From assembly GCA_030539335.1 (NCBI GenBank), contig JAUNSG010000001.1:186001-250000 (forward strand): DNA of 64,000 nucleotides, written 5' to 3'. A program made the position numbers and the translations under genes. The stretch comes from Eubacteriales bacterium (lineage in GTDB: Bacteria; Bacillota; Clostridia; Oscillospirales; Butyricicoccaceae). Below are positions 41,678-50,400 of this stretch, one piece after another; positions within the stretch are counted from its first letter, which is position 1; every line of letters starts with the position of its first letter. Below the pieces are notes generated by a model. The model did no database searches. It had not been told where the DNA came from and saw nothing but the letters and a program-made list of their open reading frames with translations.

Positions 41678-43203
41678 GTTCTTCCCTCCTGTGATCGATT
41701 CTTCTTCCAATATTGTACTGCCGCTTCGACAAGGGCATCCAGTGTCGCCGCTTCCGCGACTTCCGTCTGCATTCCCAGCTTCTGCGCCGCAGCCTGTGTC
41801 TGTTTTCCAATACAAATCGCCGTCACCGCGTGCAAATCCTGTCCCGGCAGCGCCGCTGCAAAACCGCGTACTGTCGATGCGCTCGTGAATACCACCATAC
41901 GGATCTTTTCCTGCCGCAGCGCCGCCACAAGATCAATGTTTTTCGGCGCCCGATACTGTGTATCGTAAATGGGAAGGTCGGTGATTTCCACGTTTTTTCG
42001 CTTCCGAATTTCCTCAAGCAGCGCCGGACTTCCCTTCCGTGCGCGTGGGATCAGAATACGGCTGCCATCCGGACGGCGTTCGCCGAGCAGCTGTCCCAAA
42101 TGCTGTGCATCGTAGATCTCCGGCTGCAAATCCGCAATCACACCGTATTTTTTCAGCTCACGTGTCGTGCCGCTCCCGATGGAGGCAATCGTTCCGTTTC
42201 CAAAACGGCGGATGTCCATACCGCGCGCCTGAAGCGCCCGAAAGAAAGTCTCTACCCCCGCCGGTGAGGTGAATACCAGCGTATCGTAGGTGTGCAGACG
42301 GTCGAGCGCTCCATCCAGCTCCGCATTTGGTGAAATCGGCTGTGTCTGTATCGTTGGGATCTCCCAGACTTCCGCTCCCAATGTCCGCAGCTTTTGCGAC
42401 AGATCGGAAGACCGCGTCCGTGGACGGGTCACAACGATGCGCGCCCCAAATAAGGGCCGCTGTTCCGACCAGGCAAACTGCTCCGCATAGGAACAGACCT
42501 CACCGACCACAATAATCGCAGGGGTTCCAATCTGCTGCCGCTTCGCTTCCCGCTCCAGCGTCGCGACCGTCGCGGTCACGCGCCGCTGCTCTGCCGTTGT
42601 CCCCTGCTGCAAAACGGCCGCCGGGGTGGCCGGTTCCATGCCGGCATTCAACAGCCCACGGCAAATGTCCGCCAGATGACTCACGCCCATCAGGAATACC
42701 AGTGTTCCATGCAGGCGAACCAGCGATTCGAAATCGATGGTCAGCGGCTTTCCCTTGCGCGCATGTCCGGTGATGATGTGCAAAGAGGACGTACAGTCCC
42801 GGTGCGTCACCGGAATGCCATTGTAGGCCGGCACGGAAATCGCCGATGTCACACCCGGTACAACCTCAAATGGAATGCCATGCTGCACCAGCAGCTCCAG
42901 CTCCTCACCGCCGCGGCCAAACAAAAACGGGTCGCCGCCCTTGAGACGGACGACGGTTTTTCCCTTTTGCGCTTGTTCCAACAAAACCTGATTGATCTGC
43001 TCCTGCTGCATCGTATGGTGTCCCGCCCGTTTTCCAACGTCAATGGTTTCCGTGCCCTCCGGGATCAACAGCAGGATACTCTCTCCGGCCAGACGGTCGT
43101 ATACCACGACATCCGCCTGCTGCAGCAGCTGCTGTGCGCGCACCGTCAGCAGTCCCACATCCGACGGCCCGGCGCCGACCAAATAGACTTTTCCCATACT
43201 CAT
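41668..43203 (-). CDS. cobA-hemD: Fused uroporphyrinogen-III C-methyltransferase / uroporphyrinogen-III synthase
   Basis: 511 residues. Residues ~1-245 are the SAM methyltransferase: VGAGPSDVGLLT (with Ser where most have Gly-Asp spacing GPGD), LKGGDPFLFGRGGEE and GVTSAISVPAYNGIPVTHRD. Residues ~255-505 are HemD: RIVVTRPRTRSSDLSQKL and DTLVFTSPAGVETFF. The fusion closes the ring of hydroxymethylbilane and then methylates it to precorrin-2. CobA-HemD fusions are common in Clostridia. The ATG overlaps the stop of the preceding gene (ATGA). Confidence 0.94.
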   Translation of the reverse strand: MSMGKVYLVGAGPSDVGLLTVRAQQLLQQADVVVYDRLAGESILLLIPEGTETIDVGKRAGHHTMQQEQINQVLLEQAQKGKTVVRLKGGDPFLFGRGGEELELLVQHGIPFEVVPGVTSAISVPAYNGIPVTHRDCTSSLHIITGHARKGKPLTIDFESLVRLHGTLVFLMGVSHLADICRGLLNAGMEPATPAAVLQQGTTAEQRRVTATVATLEREAKRQQIGTPAIIVVGEVCSYAEQFAWSEQRPLFGARIVVTRPRTRSSDLSQKLRTLGAEVWEIPTIQTQPISPNAELDGALDRLHTYDTLVFTSPAGVETFFRALQARGMDIRRFGNGTIASIGSGTTRELKKYGVIADLQPEIYDAQHLGQLLGERRPDGSRILIPRARKGSPALLEEIRKRKNVEITDLPIYDTQYRAPKNIDLVAALRQEKIRMVVFTSASTVRGFAAALPGQDLHAVTAICIGKQTQAAAQKLGMQTEVAEAATLDALVEAAVQYWKKNRSQEGRTWN

Positions 43204-44561
43204 TGCTCTGCCCTCTTGATTTCCTCCGCCAGCGCACGTCCCAGTGCTTCCGGCGTCGATCGGTCACCCAACCGGCTCCGCCGAATACCGCGTCCGGTTG
43301 CCTCCTCCTGATACAGTCCAGTGAGGAAAATCTGCTTTCCATCCGGCGTCAGCTCCGCGTACGCCGCCGTCGGCGCACTGCATCCGCCGTCCAAGGCGGC
43401 GACAAAAGCCCGCTCGCACCGGGCAAGATCGCGGCTTTCCGCATCAAAAAATCCATCCAAATATGCGATATCCTCCCCGGCCCGGCCCTGTACGGCAAGC
43501 ACGCCCTGGCCGGCCGCCGGCAGCATCTCCTCCGTCGAGAAAATCCGATGAATACGCTCTTCCAGCCCCAGCCGTTTTAGCCCGGCAACCGCCAGTATTG
43601 TCGCGCTGTACTGCCCTTCGTCCAGCTTGCGCAGACGGGTCTGCACATTGCCGCGGATCGGCTGAAAAACCGCCTGAGGGAACAACTCCCGAAGCTGCAA
43701 CATCCGCCGCTTGCTCGAACAGCCGATCGGCTTGGAAAAATCAATCTCTGTCGCTCCCCGTGGGAGGATCAGCGCATCGCGCGGGTCTTCCCGCTTGGAA
43801 AATCCCAACAGTGGGAGCTGCTCCGGCAGCTCCATCGGGACGTCCTTGAGGCTGTGTACCGACAGATCGCTCCTGCCATCGAGCAGAGCTTGATCCAATT
43901 CCTTGACAAACAGGCCCTTTCCGCCCACCTGATCCAGGGTGCGATCCAAAATCCGATCCCCCGTGGTCTTCATCGGCACAATTTCCACCGATATCCCCGG
44001 TACGTTTTCCGTCAGATAGTCCGCAACCATCTGTGTTTGAATCATGGCCAGCCTGCTCTCGCGGCTGCCAATCCGTATCGTCTTCATTCGGTCTCCCCCC
44101 TTCTTCTTCGCCAGCTCCTTCCGAAGCCATGCACTCACACGCCGTACCTTTTTGTGATCGCTCCCGCTCGTGCTGACGCCGAGAACCAGTTCGTCCTGCT
44201 GTACCAGCGCCGGAAAATAAAAATCACACAAAGTCTGATCGGACGCAATATTGACCGGAATGCCCTTCTGTTTGCACTCTTCATAGATCTGCCGGTCCAC
44301 ATCCGGATCGGATACCGCCGACAGCACCAGCGCAGCCCCCTCAATCTCGCCCTGTTCATAGCATCGGCGACGCAGGGTGATCTGCTCCGGATGCTCCTGC
44401 GCCAATCTGCGGATTTCCTCCCCGATGTCCGGTGCAACAACCGTCACGGCCGCGCCAAAGTCCACTAGGCCACGCAGACGCCGCAACGCGATCTTCCCCG
44501 CGCCAAACAGGAGAATGGAACGGTCGGTCAGATCGACAAACAGTGGAAAATACCGTCTCAT
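43200..44561 (-). CDS. Fused precorrin-2 dehydrogenase / hydroxymethylbilane synthase (SirC-HemC)
   Basis: 453 residues in one frame. Residues 1-153 are a precorrin-2 dehydrogenase-like Rossmann domain (LFGAGKIALRRLRGL, DFYFPALVQQDELVLGVSTSG). It lacks the longer C-terminal part of CysG-type enzymes. Residues 159-453 are HemC: IGSRESRLAMIQTQMVAD, KTTGDRILD, VHSLKDVPME and the cofactor-binding Cys in DGGCSAPTAAY. ATG at codon 159 (44087) is preceded by GGGGGGAG, so a separate HemC could also be made by internal initiation. Four-base overlaps on both sides. Confidence 0.9.
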   Translation of the reverse strand: MRRYFPLFVDLTDRSILLFGAGKIALRRLRGLVDFGAAVTVVAPDIGEEIRRLAQEHPEQITLRRRCYEQGEIEGAALVLSAVSDPDVDRQIYEECKQKGIPVNIASDQTLCDFYFPALVQQDELVLGVSTSGSDHKKVRRVSAWLRKELAKKKGGDRMKTIRIGSRESRLAMIQTQMVADYLTENVPGISVEIVPMKTTGDRILDRTLDQVGGKGLFVKELDQALLDGRSDLSVHSLKDVPMELPEQLPLLGFSKREDPRDALILPRGATEIDFSKPIGCSSKRRMLQLRELFPQAVFQPIRGNVQTRLRKLDEGQYSATILAVAGLKRLGLEERIHRIFSTEEMLPAAGQGVLAVQGRAGEDIAYLDGFFDAESRDLARCERAFVAALDGGCSAPTAAYAELTPDGKQIFLTGLYQEEATGRGIRRSRLGDRSTPEALGRALAEEIKRAEQ

Positions 44562-45796
44562 GCCTCTTCCTCCGGATATGCGTGTGCAAACGCTTCCAGA
44601 CAGGCGCGCAGCGTCGCCGTATCCGTGGTATCGCGCAGCGCAAACAGCAGCCGGTCAACCACCTTTGCCGCACTGGTCTCCAACGCATCGCCCAGTTCCC
44701 GACGCAGGGTCGGCTCCACATGATTCTGGTCAAACGCCCGTCCCATACGCCAGTTGATATCCTTCGCCGCCTCCCGGCCAATCCGCTGAATTGCCGGAAT
44801 GAAATCGCGGCATTCGTACCATGAGAAGAACTCCTCCATCCCCTCCCGAAGAAGCGCATCTGCCCGCCGAAGCTGCTGCTTTGTCTCCTCCGACTGGTGG
44901 GAGATGGCAAACGAATCGATGTCATATACCGTACAGCCCGGCAACGTCGCGATCTCCGGCTCGATGTCGCGCGGCACCGCGAGATCCAAAAACAGCTTTG
45001 GCCCCGTCAATGGATGCGATTCGATCTCTTCCTTGCGCAGCGTCAGATTCGGGCTGGCCGTTGCGGAGACAATCAGGGAGCAGGTCGGAATGCATTCGTA
45101 TCGCTCCCCATAATGGATGCGCTGACATCCGGGCGGGATTTGCACCACACCGCTGCGGTACTGACGCACAGTCACGGTCACTTCGGCGCCGCGATTGCGC
45201 AGCGCCATCGCCGTCAGCTTGCCCATTTCTCCATTTCCAATAACCAGACAGCGCATTCCGTTCCAGGAATATCCCTGCTTTTCCAACTGCGCCAATGCAT
45301 AACCGATGGCAGAGGAGTTAGACTTATGAAAGACGATCTCGGACTTGACCTTCTTTCCGGCGGTAATCGCCATGCGGAACAGCACCTCAAGCACCTTGTC
45401 CGTGCAGTCGCATTCCCGCGCTTCGCTCAGCGCCTCCTTGACCTGCATCAGGATCTGATCCTCTCCCACAATGCGGGACTGCATCCCCGCTGCAAGATGA
45501 AACAGATGATCGACTGCCTCGATCCCACTTCTCTGCACAAAAAATGGGCGGTACTCCTCCGCCGGAAGCCCTTTGATCGCACACAGCATCCGGTACAGCT
45601 CCTCGGTGCCGCACGATGCCGAGCTGATATACACCTCTGTCCGGTTGCAGGTGGATAAAATCACACAGCCGCTGATGTCCGCCCGCTGCCGGATCGCTTC
45701 CATCGCTTCCCGGCTGCGTGTCCTGGTAAACGAAAACTTTTCCCGATATTCCACCGACGCCACGCTGTGGTCGATGCCAATCATCTGTATATTCAT
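44558..45796 (-). CDS. hemA: Glutamyl-tRNA reductase
   Basis: First committed step of C5 tetrapyrrole synthesis: reduces Glu-tRNA to glutamate-1-semialdehyde with NADPH. 412 residues; nucleophile Cys in ILSTCNRTEVYI (about 46-57), VGEDQILMQVKEAL, the NADPH fold CLVIGNGEMGKLTAMAL and a C-terminal dimer helix. The ATG at 45796 follows GGAG by seven bases. Heads the five-gene operon behind a consensus promoter and a structured leader. No hemE or later heme genes follow, so the operon serves siroheme or cobalamin rather than necessarily heme. Confidence 0.96.
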   Translation of the reverse strand: MNIQMIGIDHSVASVEYREKFSFTRTRSREAMEAIRQRADISGCVILSTCNRTEVYISSASCGTEELYRMLCAIKGLPAEEYRPFFVQRSGIEAVDHLFHLAAGMQSRIVGEDQILMQVKEALSEARECDCTDKVLEVLFRMAITAGKKVKSEIVFHKSNSSAIGYALAQLEKQGYSWNGMRCLVIGNGEMGKLTAMALRNRGAEVTVTVRQYRSGVVQIPPGCQRIHYGERYECIPTCSLIVSATASPNLTLRKEEIESHPLTGPKLFLDLAVPRDIEPEIATLPGCTVYDIDSFAISHQSEETKQQLRRADALLREGMEEFFSWYECRDFIPAIQRIGREAAKDINWRMGRAFDQNHVEPTLRRELGDALETSAAKVVDRLLFALRDTTDTATLRACLEAFAHAYPEEEA

Positions 45797-45885
45797 TCTG
45801 CTTCTCCGCAATAAGCGGCTTCGGGGTATCCGTCTGCTCTCGCGAAAAACCACACAAAAAGCCGCAAAAAATTCGTTATTTTGTT
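45797..45885 (-). promoter_or_regulatory. hemA leader with competing hairpins near the ribosome site
   Basis: In the ~88-nt leader, GCGGCTT (45865-45859) can pair with AAGCCGC (45821-45815). The latter can instead pair through CCGC with GCGG (45809-45806), which touches the GGAG ribosome site. The two pairings exclude each other. A translational switch is possible but unproven. Confidence 0.35.
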
Positions 45886-45890
45886 TTTTT

Positions 45891-45919
45891 ATTATAAAAT
45901 TTCCGTCTTTCGTTGTCAA
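45891..45919 (-). promoter_or_regulatory. Consensus promoter of the hemA operon
   Basis: Minus strand perfect TTGACA (45919-45914) and TATAAT (45896-45891) with 17 bases between them. Confidence 0.85.
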
Positions 45920-46016
45920 GGTATGTCATAGGAAAGGCCGTCCGATTTCACGGATATTTTCCTCTTCATGCAACGTTTGTTTTTTCTCCTCCCTTGTTGA
46001 TATTTCCATCCTCCTA

Positions 46017-46044
46017 TTGCAATCACATGGAATTGTGTTATAAT
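46017..46044 (+). promoter_or_regulatory. Promoter of trkA-trkH
   Basis: TTGCAA (46017-46022), 16 bases, TATAAT (46039-46044). Confidence 0.65.
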
Positions 46045-46123
46045 AATGAAATGTTAAGAAAATGTTTCTTTTTCTTAACCCAAACCTTTGGAAACTATTA
46101 TGGATAAGGATACGATTTTGCAT

Positions 46124-47497
46124 ATGAAAATTGTTATCGTTGGCTGTGGTAAGGTCGGTCTGACGCTGGCCGAGAAGCTCTCCGAGGAGGGCCACGACCT
46201 TGTTCTCGTCGATTCCTCCCTGCCACGCCTGCAAGCCATCCCGGATGAGCTGGATGCCATCCGTCTGCATGGCAACGGCTCCTCCATCAATACGCTGATG
46301 GAGGCCGATATTGAGCACACGGATATCCTGATCTCCGTGACCTCATCCGATGAGCTGAATCTATTGTGCTGTCTGATCGCCAAAAAGGCCAGCCAGTGCC
46401 ATACCATCGCGCGCGTGCGCACGCCGGATTACAGCGGGGAAGCCAACTTCATCAAAGAAAAGCTCGGTATTTCCATGATTATCAATCCGGAATATGCCGC
46501 TGCGATGGAAATTGCACGTCTGCTCAGCTTCCCTTCCGCCATTAAAATTGACATCTTTGCCAAGAGCCGGGTCGAGCGGCTGAAGTTCCGCCTCTCCCCG
46601 GAGCTGCATCTCCACGACATCACCGTCTCACAGTTTGCACAGCGCACGCATTTTGACGTCCTGATCTGCGGAGTGGAGCGCGATGGGCAGGTTACGATTC
46701 CAAGCGGTGATTTTGTGCTGAAAGCAAACGATATGCTCTCCATCATCGCATCTCCGCCCAGTGCGACCAGATTCTTCCTCAACATCGGGATGAACACCCA
46801 TCCGGTGCGCAACGCACTCATCGTCGGCGGCGGAAAAATCTCCTATTATCTGGCGAGCCGCCTGCTGCAGAGCAAGATTGACGTTCACATCATCGAGCAA
46901 AATCCGGATACCTGCGACAAGCTCTGCGAACGGCTTCCCAACGCAACCATCCTTTGCGGCAACGGCACCGACCGCCAGTTCCTGATGGAAGAAGGTCTCG
47001 CCAACGCCGAGGCTTTTGTCACACTGACCGGCCTGGATGAAGAGAACATCCTGCTCTCGCTGTTTGCCAAGTCCCACTCGAATGCCAAACTGGTCACCAA
47101 GGTCAATCGAATCGACTTCGGCGATATCATTGCGAATCTGGACATCGGCAGCGTGGTCTATCCAAAAAATATGGCTGCAAACCATATTCTGCAATATGTC
47201 CGTGCGATGTATAACTCGCTGGGCAGCAACGTTGAGACACTGTACAAAATCCTGGGCAACCGGGCTGAGGCATTGGAATTTGCCATCCACGAGGAGTCCG
47301 CTGTGACGGGAACACCACTGGCAAATCTGTCGCTCCGGGACAACCTCCTGATCGGCTGCATCAACCGCCATGGTCAGATTATCATTCCACGCGGTCAGGA
47401 CAGCATTCAGGTCGGCGATACCGTCATTGTTGTCACCACGCATAAGGGCCTTCAGGACGTCAGAGATATTCTCGCAAAGCCGAAGAGGAAGCTGTAA
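46124..47497 (+). CDS. trkA: Trk potassium uptake regulatory subunit TrkA
   Basis: Cytoplasmic NAD(H)-binding gating ring for TrkH. 457 residues with two tandem RCK units: Rossmann motifs IVIVGCGKVGLTLAEKL at residue 3 and ALIVGGGKISYYLASRL near 228, each followed by a TrkA-C domain (about 140-215 and 370-455). The ATG at 46124 is chosen by family start; ATGs at 46088 and 46100 are in frame and the ribosome site is weak for all three. trkH follows after 3 bp. Confidence 0.94.
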   Translation: MKIVIVGCGKVGLTLAEKLSEEGHDLVLVDSSLPRLQAIPDELDAIRLHGNGSSINTLMEADIEHTDILISVTSSDELNLLCCLIAKKASQCHTIARVRTPDYSGEANFIKEKLGISMIINPEYAAAMEIARLLSFPSAIKIDIFAKSRVERLKFRLSPELHLHDITVSQFAQRTHFDVLICGVERDGQVTIPSGDFVLKANDMLSIIASPPSATRFFLNIGMNTHPVRNALIVGGGKISYYLASRLLQSKIDVHIIEQNPDTCDKLCERLPNATILCGNGTDRQFLMEEGLANAEAFVTLTGLDEENILLSLFAKSHSNAKLVTKVNRIDFGDIIANLDIGSVVYPKNMAANHILQYVRAMYNSLGSNVETLYKILGNRAEALEFAIHEESAVTGTPLANLSLRDNLLIGCINRHGQIIIPRGQDSIQVGDTVIVVTTHKGLQDVRDILAKPKRKL

Positions 47498-47500
47498 TTT

Positions 47501-48940
47501 ATGAACAATTCCATTATTTTTTATATTATCGGCTGGATTTTAAAGCTGGAAGCGGCTTTTATGCTGCTCCCTTGCGCTACTGCGCTGATCTATCGGGAGA
47601 CAGCCGGCATTTCCTTTCTGATCCCAATGGCGCTCTGTCTGGCCATCGGCATTCCACTGACCATCCGCAAGCCGGAAAACAAAATCTTTTACCTGCGGGA
47701 AGGCTATGTCTCGGTTTCGCTCAGTTGGATTGTGCTCAGTATTGCCGGCGCACTCCCGTTTGTCCTGTCCGGAGTCACACCAAATCCGGTCGACGCGCTG
47801 TTTGAAACGGTATCCGGCTTCACGACCACCGGCGCCAGCATCCTGATGGATGTCGAAGCGGTCCCGCACTGCCTTTTGATGTGGCGCAGCTTCACACATT
47901 GGATCGGCGGCATGGGTGTCCTGGTCTTTCTGCTCATTCTGCTTCCGCTGACCGGCGGCAGCCGCATGAATCTGATGAAGGCCGAAAGCCCGGGACCTTC
48001 GGTCGGCCGTTTGGTCCCCAAGGTAAAATCCAGTGCGAGAATTCTGTACAGCATCTATATTGTGCTGACAATTTTAGAGTTTGTCTTTCTTCTGCTCTTC
48101 CGCATGCCGGTGTTCGATGCCTTCACAACCGCCATCGGCACTGCCGGTACCGGCGGATTTGGCATACGGGGCGACAGTATTGCCAGCTATTCTACCGCGC
48201 TGCAGATCATCATCACCATCTTTATGATCCTGTTTGGCATCAATTTTAATTTTTACTTCCTGCTGTTGCAAAAAAAATGGAAGCAGGCCTTCACGAACAC
48301 CGAAGTCCTCTGTTATCTGGGCATCATCGCGGTGTCAATCGTCGTCATCTCCGCAAACATCCGCTCCCTGTACGGCAGTACGGGGGAAAGCATCAAGCAC
48401 GCGGCGTTTCAGGTCGGCTCGATCATCACGACAACCGGCTTCGCCACCACGGATTTCAACCTGTGGCCCGGACTGTCGTGTACGATTCTGGTTCTGCTGA
48501 TGTTTGTCGGCGCGTGCGCCGGAAGCACCGGCGGCGGCATTAAGATCTCTCGCTTCCTGATTCTGTTCAAGAGCATCAGGAAGGAGCTGATGCAGTATCT
48601 GCATCCGCGCAGCGTCAACAAGGTAACCATCGACGGCAAGCCGGTAGAGCATGAGGTCATCCGTGCAACCAATGTCTTTTTGATTGCCTATCTGATGATC
48701 TTTGCCGGCTCCATCCTTCTGATCTCCGTTGACAACTGCGATCTGGTCACCAACTTTACCGCAGTTGCCGCAACGCTGAACAACATCGGACCCGGACTCT
48801 CCATGGTCGGACCGGTAGAGAACTTTGCTTTCTTTTCCAATGGCGCCAAGCTGGTTCTGATTTTTGACATGCTGGCTGGACGTCTGGAAATCTTCCCGGT
48901 TCTCCTGTTGTTCCTGCGCCAGACCTGGAAAAAGTTCTGA
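47501..48940 (+). CDS. trkH: Trk potassium transporter membrane subunit TrkH
   Basis: 479 residues with about ten membrane segments and four pore-loop filters of the SKT type, e.g. VSGFTTTGASIL (about 108-119), GTAGTGGFGIRG, ITTTGFATTDF and a final NNIGPGLSMVG. Takes up K+ in complex with TrkA, encoded 3 bp upstream. The protein is full length and ends just before a strong terminator. Together with the KdpD-like kinase at the other end of the window this is the only potassium-related function seen. Confidence 0.95.
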   Translation: MNNSIIFYIIGWILKLEAAFMLLPCATALIYRETAGISFLIPMALCLAIGIPLTIRKPENKIFYLREGYVSVSLSWIVLSIAGALPFVLSGVTPNPVDALFETVSGFTTTGASILMDVEAVPHCLLMWRSFTHWIGGMGVLVFLLILLPLTGGSRMNLMKAESPGPSVGRLVPKVKSSARILYSIYIVLTILEFVFLLLFRMPVFDAFTTAIGTAGTGGFGIRGDSIASYSTALQIIITIFMILFGINFNFYFLLLQKKWKQAFTNTEVLCYLGIIAVSIVVISANIRSLYGSTGESIKHAAFQVGSIITTTGFATTDFNLWPGLSCTILVLLMFVGACAGSTGGGIKISRFLILFKSIRKELMQYLHPRSVNKVTIDGKPVEHEVIRATNVFLIAYLMIFAGSILLISVDNCDLVTNFTAVAATLNNIGPGLSMVGPVENFAFFSNGAKLVLIFDMLAGRLEIFPVLLLFLRQTWKKF

Positions 48941-48955
48941 TTTTTTTCACATAAC

Positions 48956-49011
48956 AATACCCTGTGAACCAGAGCGCCGTTTGCTCGTCTGTCCACAGGG
49001 TATTTTCTTTT
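48956..49011 (+). terminator. Terminator after trkH
   Basis: 11-bp perfect stem (48956-48966 with 48994-49004) with a 27-base loop and a T-rich tail; also serves the convergent AraC gene on the minus strand. Confidence 0.78.
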
Positions 49012-49015
49012 TCGG

Positions 49016-49876
49016 TTATATCTGTGCTTTTCCCTCGTAAACCTTTCGGTATTTCCGCGGCGACATACCGACATTGTGGGAAAACACCCGGGTGAAATAG
49101 CTCAAATCCATATATCCGACCAGTTGGGCAATCTGCTTGATCGGACGCGTGGTGGTCACCAGCAGCGTCTGTGCCTCGCCGATCCGGCGCTGTGTCATAT
49201 ACTGCATCACAGAATGTCCCGTAGCGCGCTTAAAGCTGTGCGACAGATACGAAACGCTGACTCCAAATTCATCGGCCAGTTCCTTGAGCGAATAGCTTTC
49301 CGCCAGATGGGAATCCAAAAATTCCTTGACGCGATCCGACAGACGCTCATGCTGTCCCATACTCTTTCCATTGTCCCCACATGCGGCGTCAATCTGTTCG
49401 ATCAGCGCATACCACAGCGCCCGGAACAGCTCCTGACAGATCTGGCTGGAATACTGGGAACCGCTCTGCGACTCGTCAAAAATCATCTGCATCAGCCTCT
49501 GCAGCCGGCTGAAATTGTCCCCAACCGCAATGACCGGCCTGGCATTCTCCGGCAAAAGATGATTGAACTCCAGATCCTTTTGATGAATCCCTCGGATGCC
49601 ACAGCAGAGCAGCGGAAGCTGCTGGCCGGAATAGGCCTCATCGTGCAAAACACCCGGATTGTACACCAGAAGATCCCCTTTCTGCACAGGATAGATTTGA
49701 TTGCCGATCTGGCAGATCCCCGGCTTATCCAAAATCAACACAATTTCCGCGAGATCCCGATGTGAATGCAGCCTTCGCGGGGGAAGATTCGATCTTCCTT
49801 CCAGCTTGCTGACATAAACGAGCTGCGGGCATTCTTTCTCCGCTTGAAATGAAACGGCGTCCACAAAAAACTGCAT
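49016..49876 (-). CDS. AraC-family transcriptional regulator
   Basis: 286 residues. The N-terminal cupin-like sensor (about 15-150, e.g. RRLHSHRDLAEIVLIL and LLVYNPGVLHDEA) binds a small ligand. Two C-terminal HTH motifs follow: SLKELADEFGVSVSYLSHSFKRATG and PIKQIAQLVGYMDLSYFTRVF, ending MSPRKYRK. The ATG at 49876 has AAGGTGGGA upstream; an in-frame opening 34 codons longer is rejected. Divergent from a short-chain dehydrogenase across a 524-bp gap, which it probably controls. A carbohydrate or polyol signal is likely for this class. Confidence 0.9.
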   Translation of the reverse strand: MQFFVDAVSFQAEKECPQLVYVSKLEGRSNLPPRRLHSHRDLAEIVLILDKPGICQIGNQIYPVQKGDLLVYNPGVLHDEAYSGQQLPLLCCGIRGIHQKDLEFNHLLPENARPVIAVGDNFSRLQRLMQMIFDESQSGSQYSSQICQELFRALWYALIEQIDAACGDNGKSMGQHERLSDRVKEFLDSHLAESYSLKELADEFGVSVSYLSHSFKRATGHSVMQYMTQRRIGEAQTLLVTTTRPIKQIAQLVGYMDLSYFTRVFSHNVGMSPRKYRKVYEGKAQI

Positions 49877-50161
49877 ACCATCCCACCTTTCTCTCTTTCC
49901 TCTTCCTATTTTAACTATATCACGTGTTCCCCCTTTTGCAAATGAAATTATTTTTCCAAAAAAAATTTCAAAAGCCATATTATCCTACTTCTATTTTTAT
50001 CTCTGGCTTTCCAACGAAAGCATTCTGGCCTTATCAATAGATTTTTCCGGATATTTTCTCCTAATTCCCCATGAAATCGAGGCAATGCACATACTATTTC
50101 CTACTCATTGCACAATTTTTGTTGCTTTTTATACGAATCCTTCTGTTTGCCGTCCAACGCG

Positions 50162-50289
50162 GTTTTGTGTTCCGGCACAAAACAATCTTCCGAGCAAAAT
50201 CGTTCAATATTATACACCTTTAACAAAATATCAAAAGCTTTGTTGTGCAAATCGAGCAGTAGACAGGCAGCAAAGCACAATGCTATACT
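50162..50289 (+). promoter_or_regulatory. Control region between the AraC gene and the dehydrogenase
   Basis: Within the 524-bp gap: a perfect 8-bp inverted repeat GTTTTGTG / CACAAAAC (50162-50169, 50176-50183) and a promoter TAGACA (50260-50265), 18 bases, TATACT (50284-50289). TTGTGC (50234-50239) and GCACAA near 50275 form another inverted pair flanking the -35. The rest of 49877-50400 holds no plausible gene. Confidence 0.5.
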
Positions 50290-50400
50290 GCTATCAGAAC
50301 GGACAGAAACCGATGTAAATCCTGCATTTTTCTTGCAGCTAGGTAAGCCTTTTCTGTTTGTTCCGGAGGAAGGAAAAGAAGCGGGAAAGGAGTTTTCACT

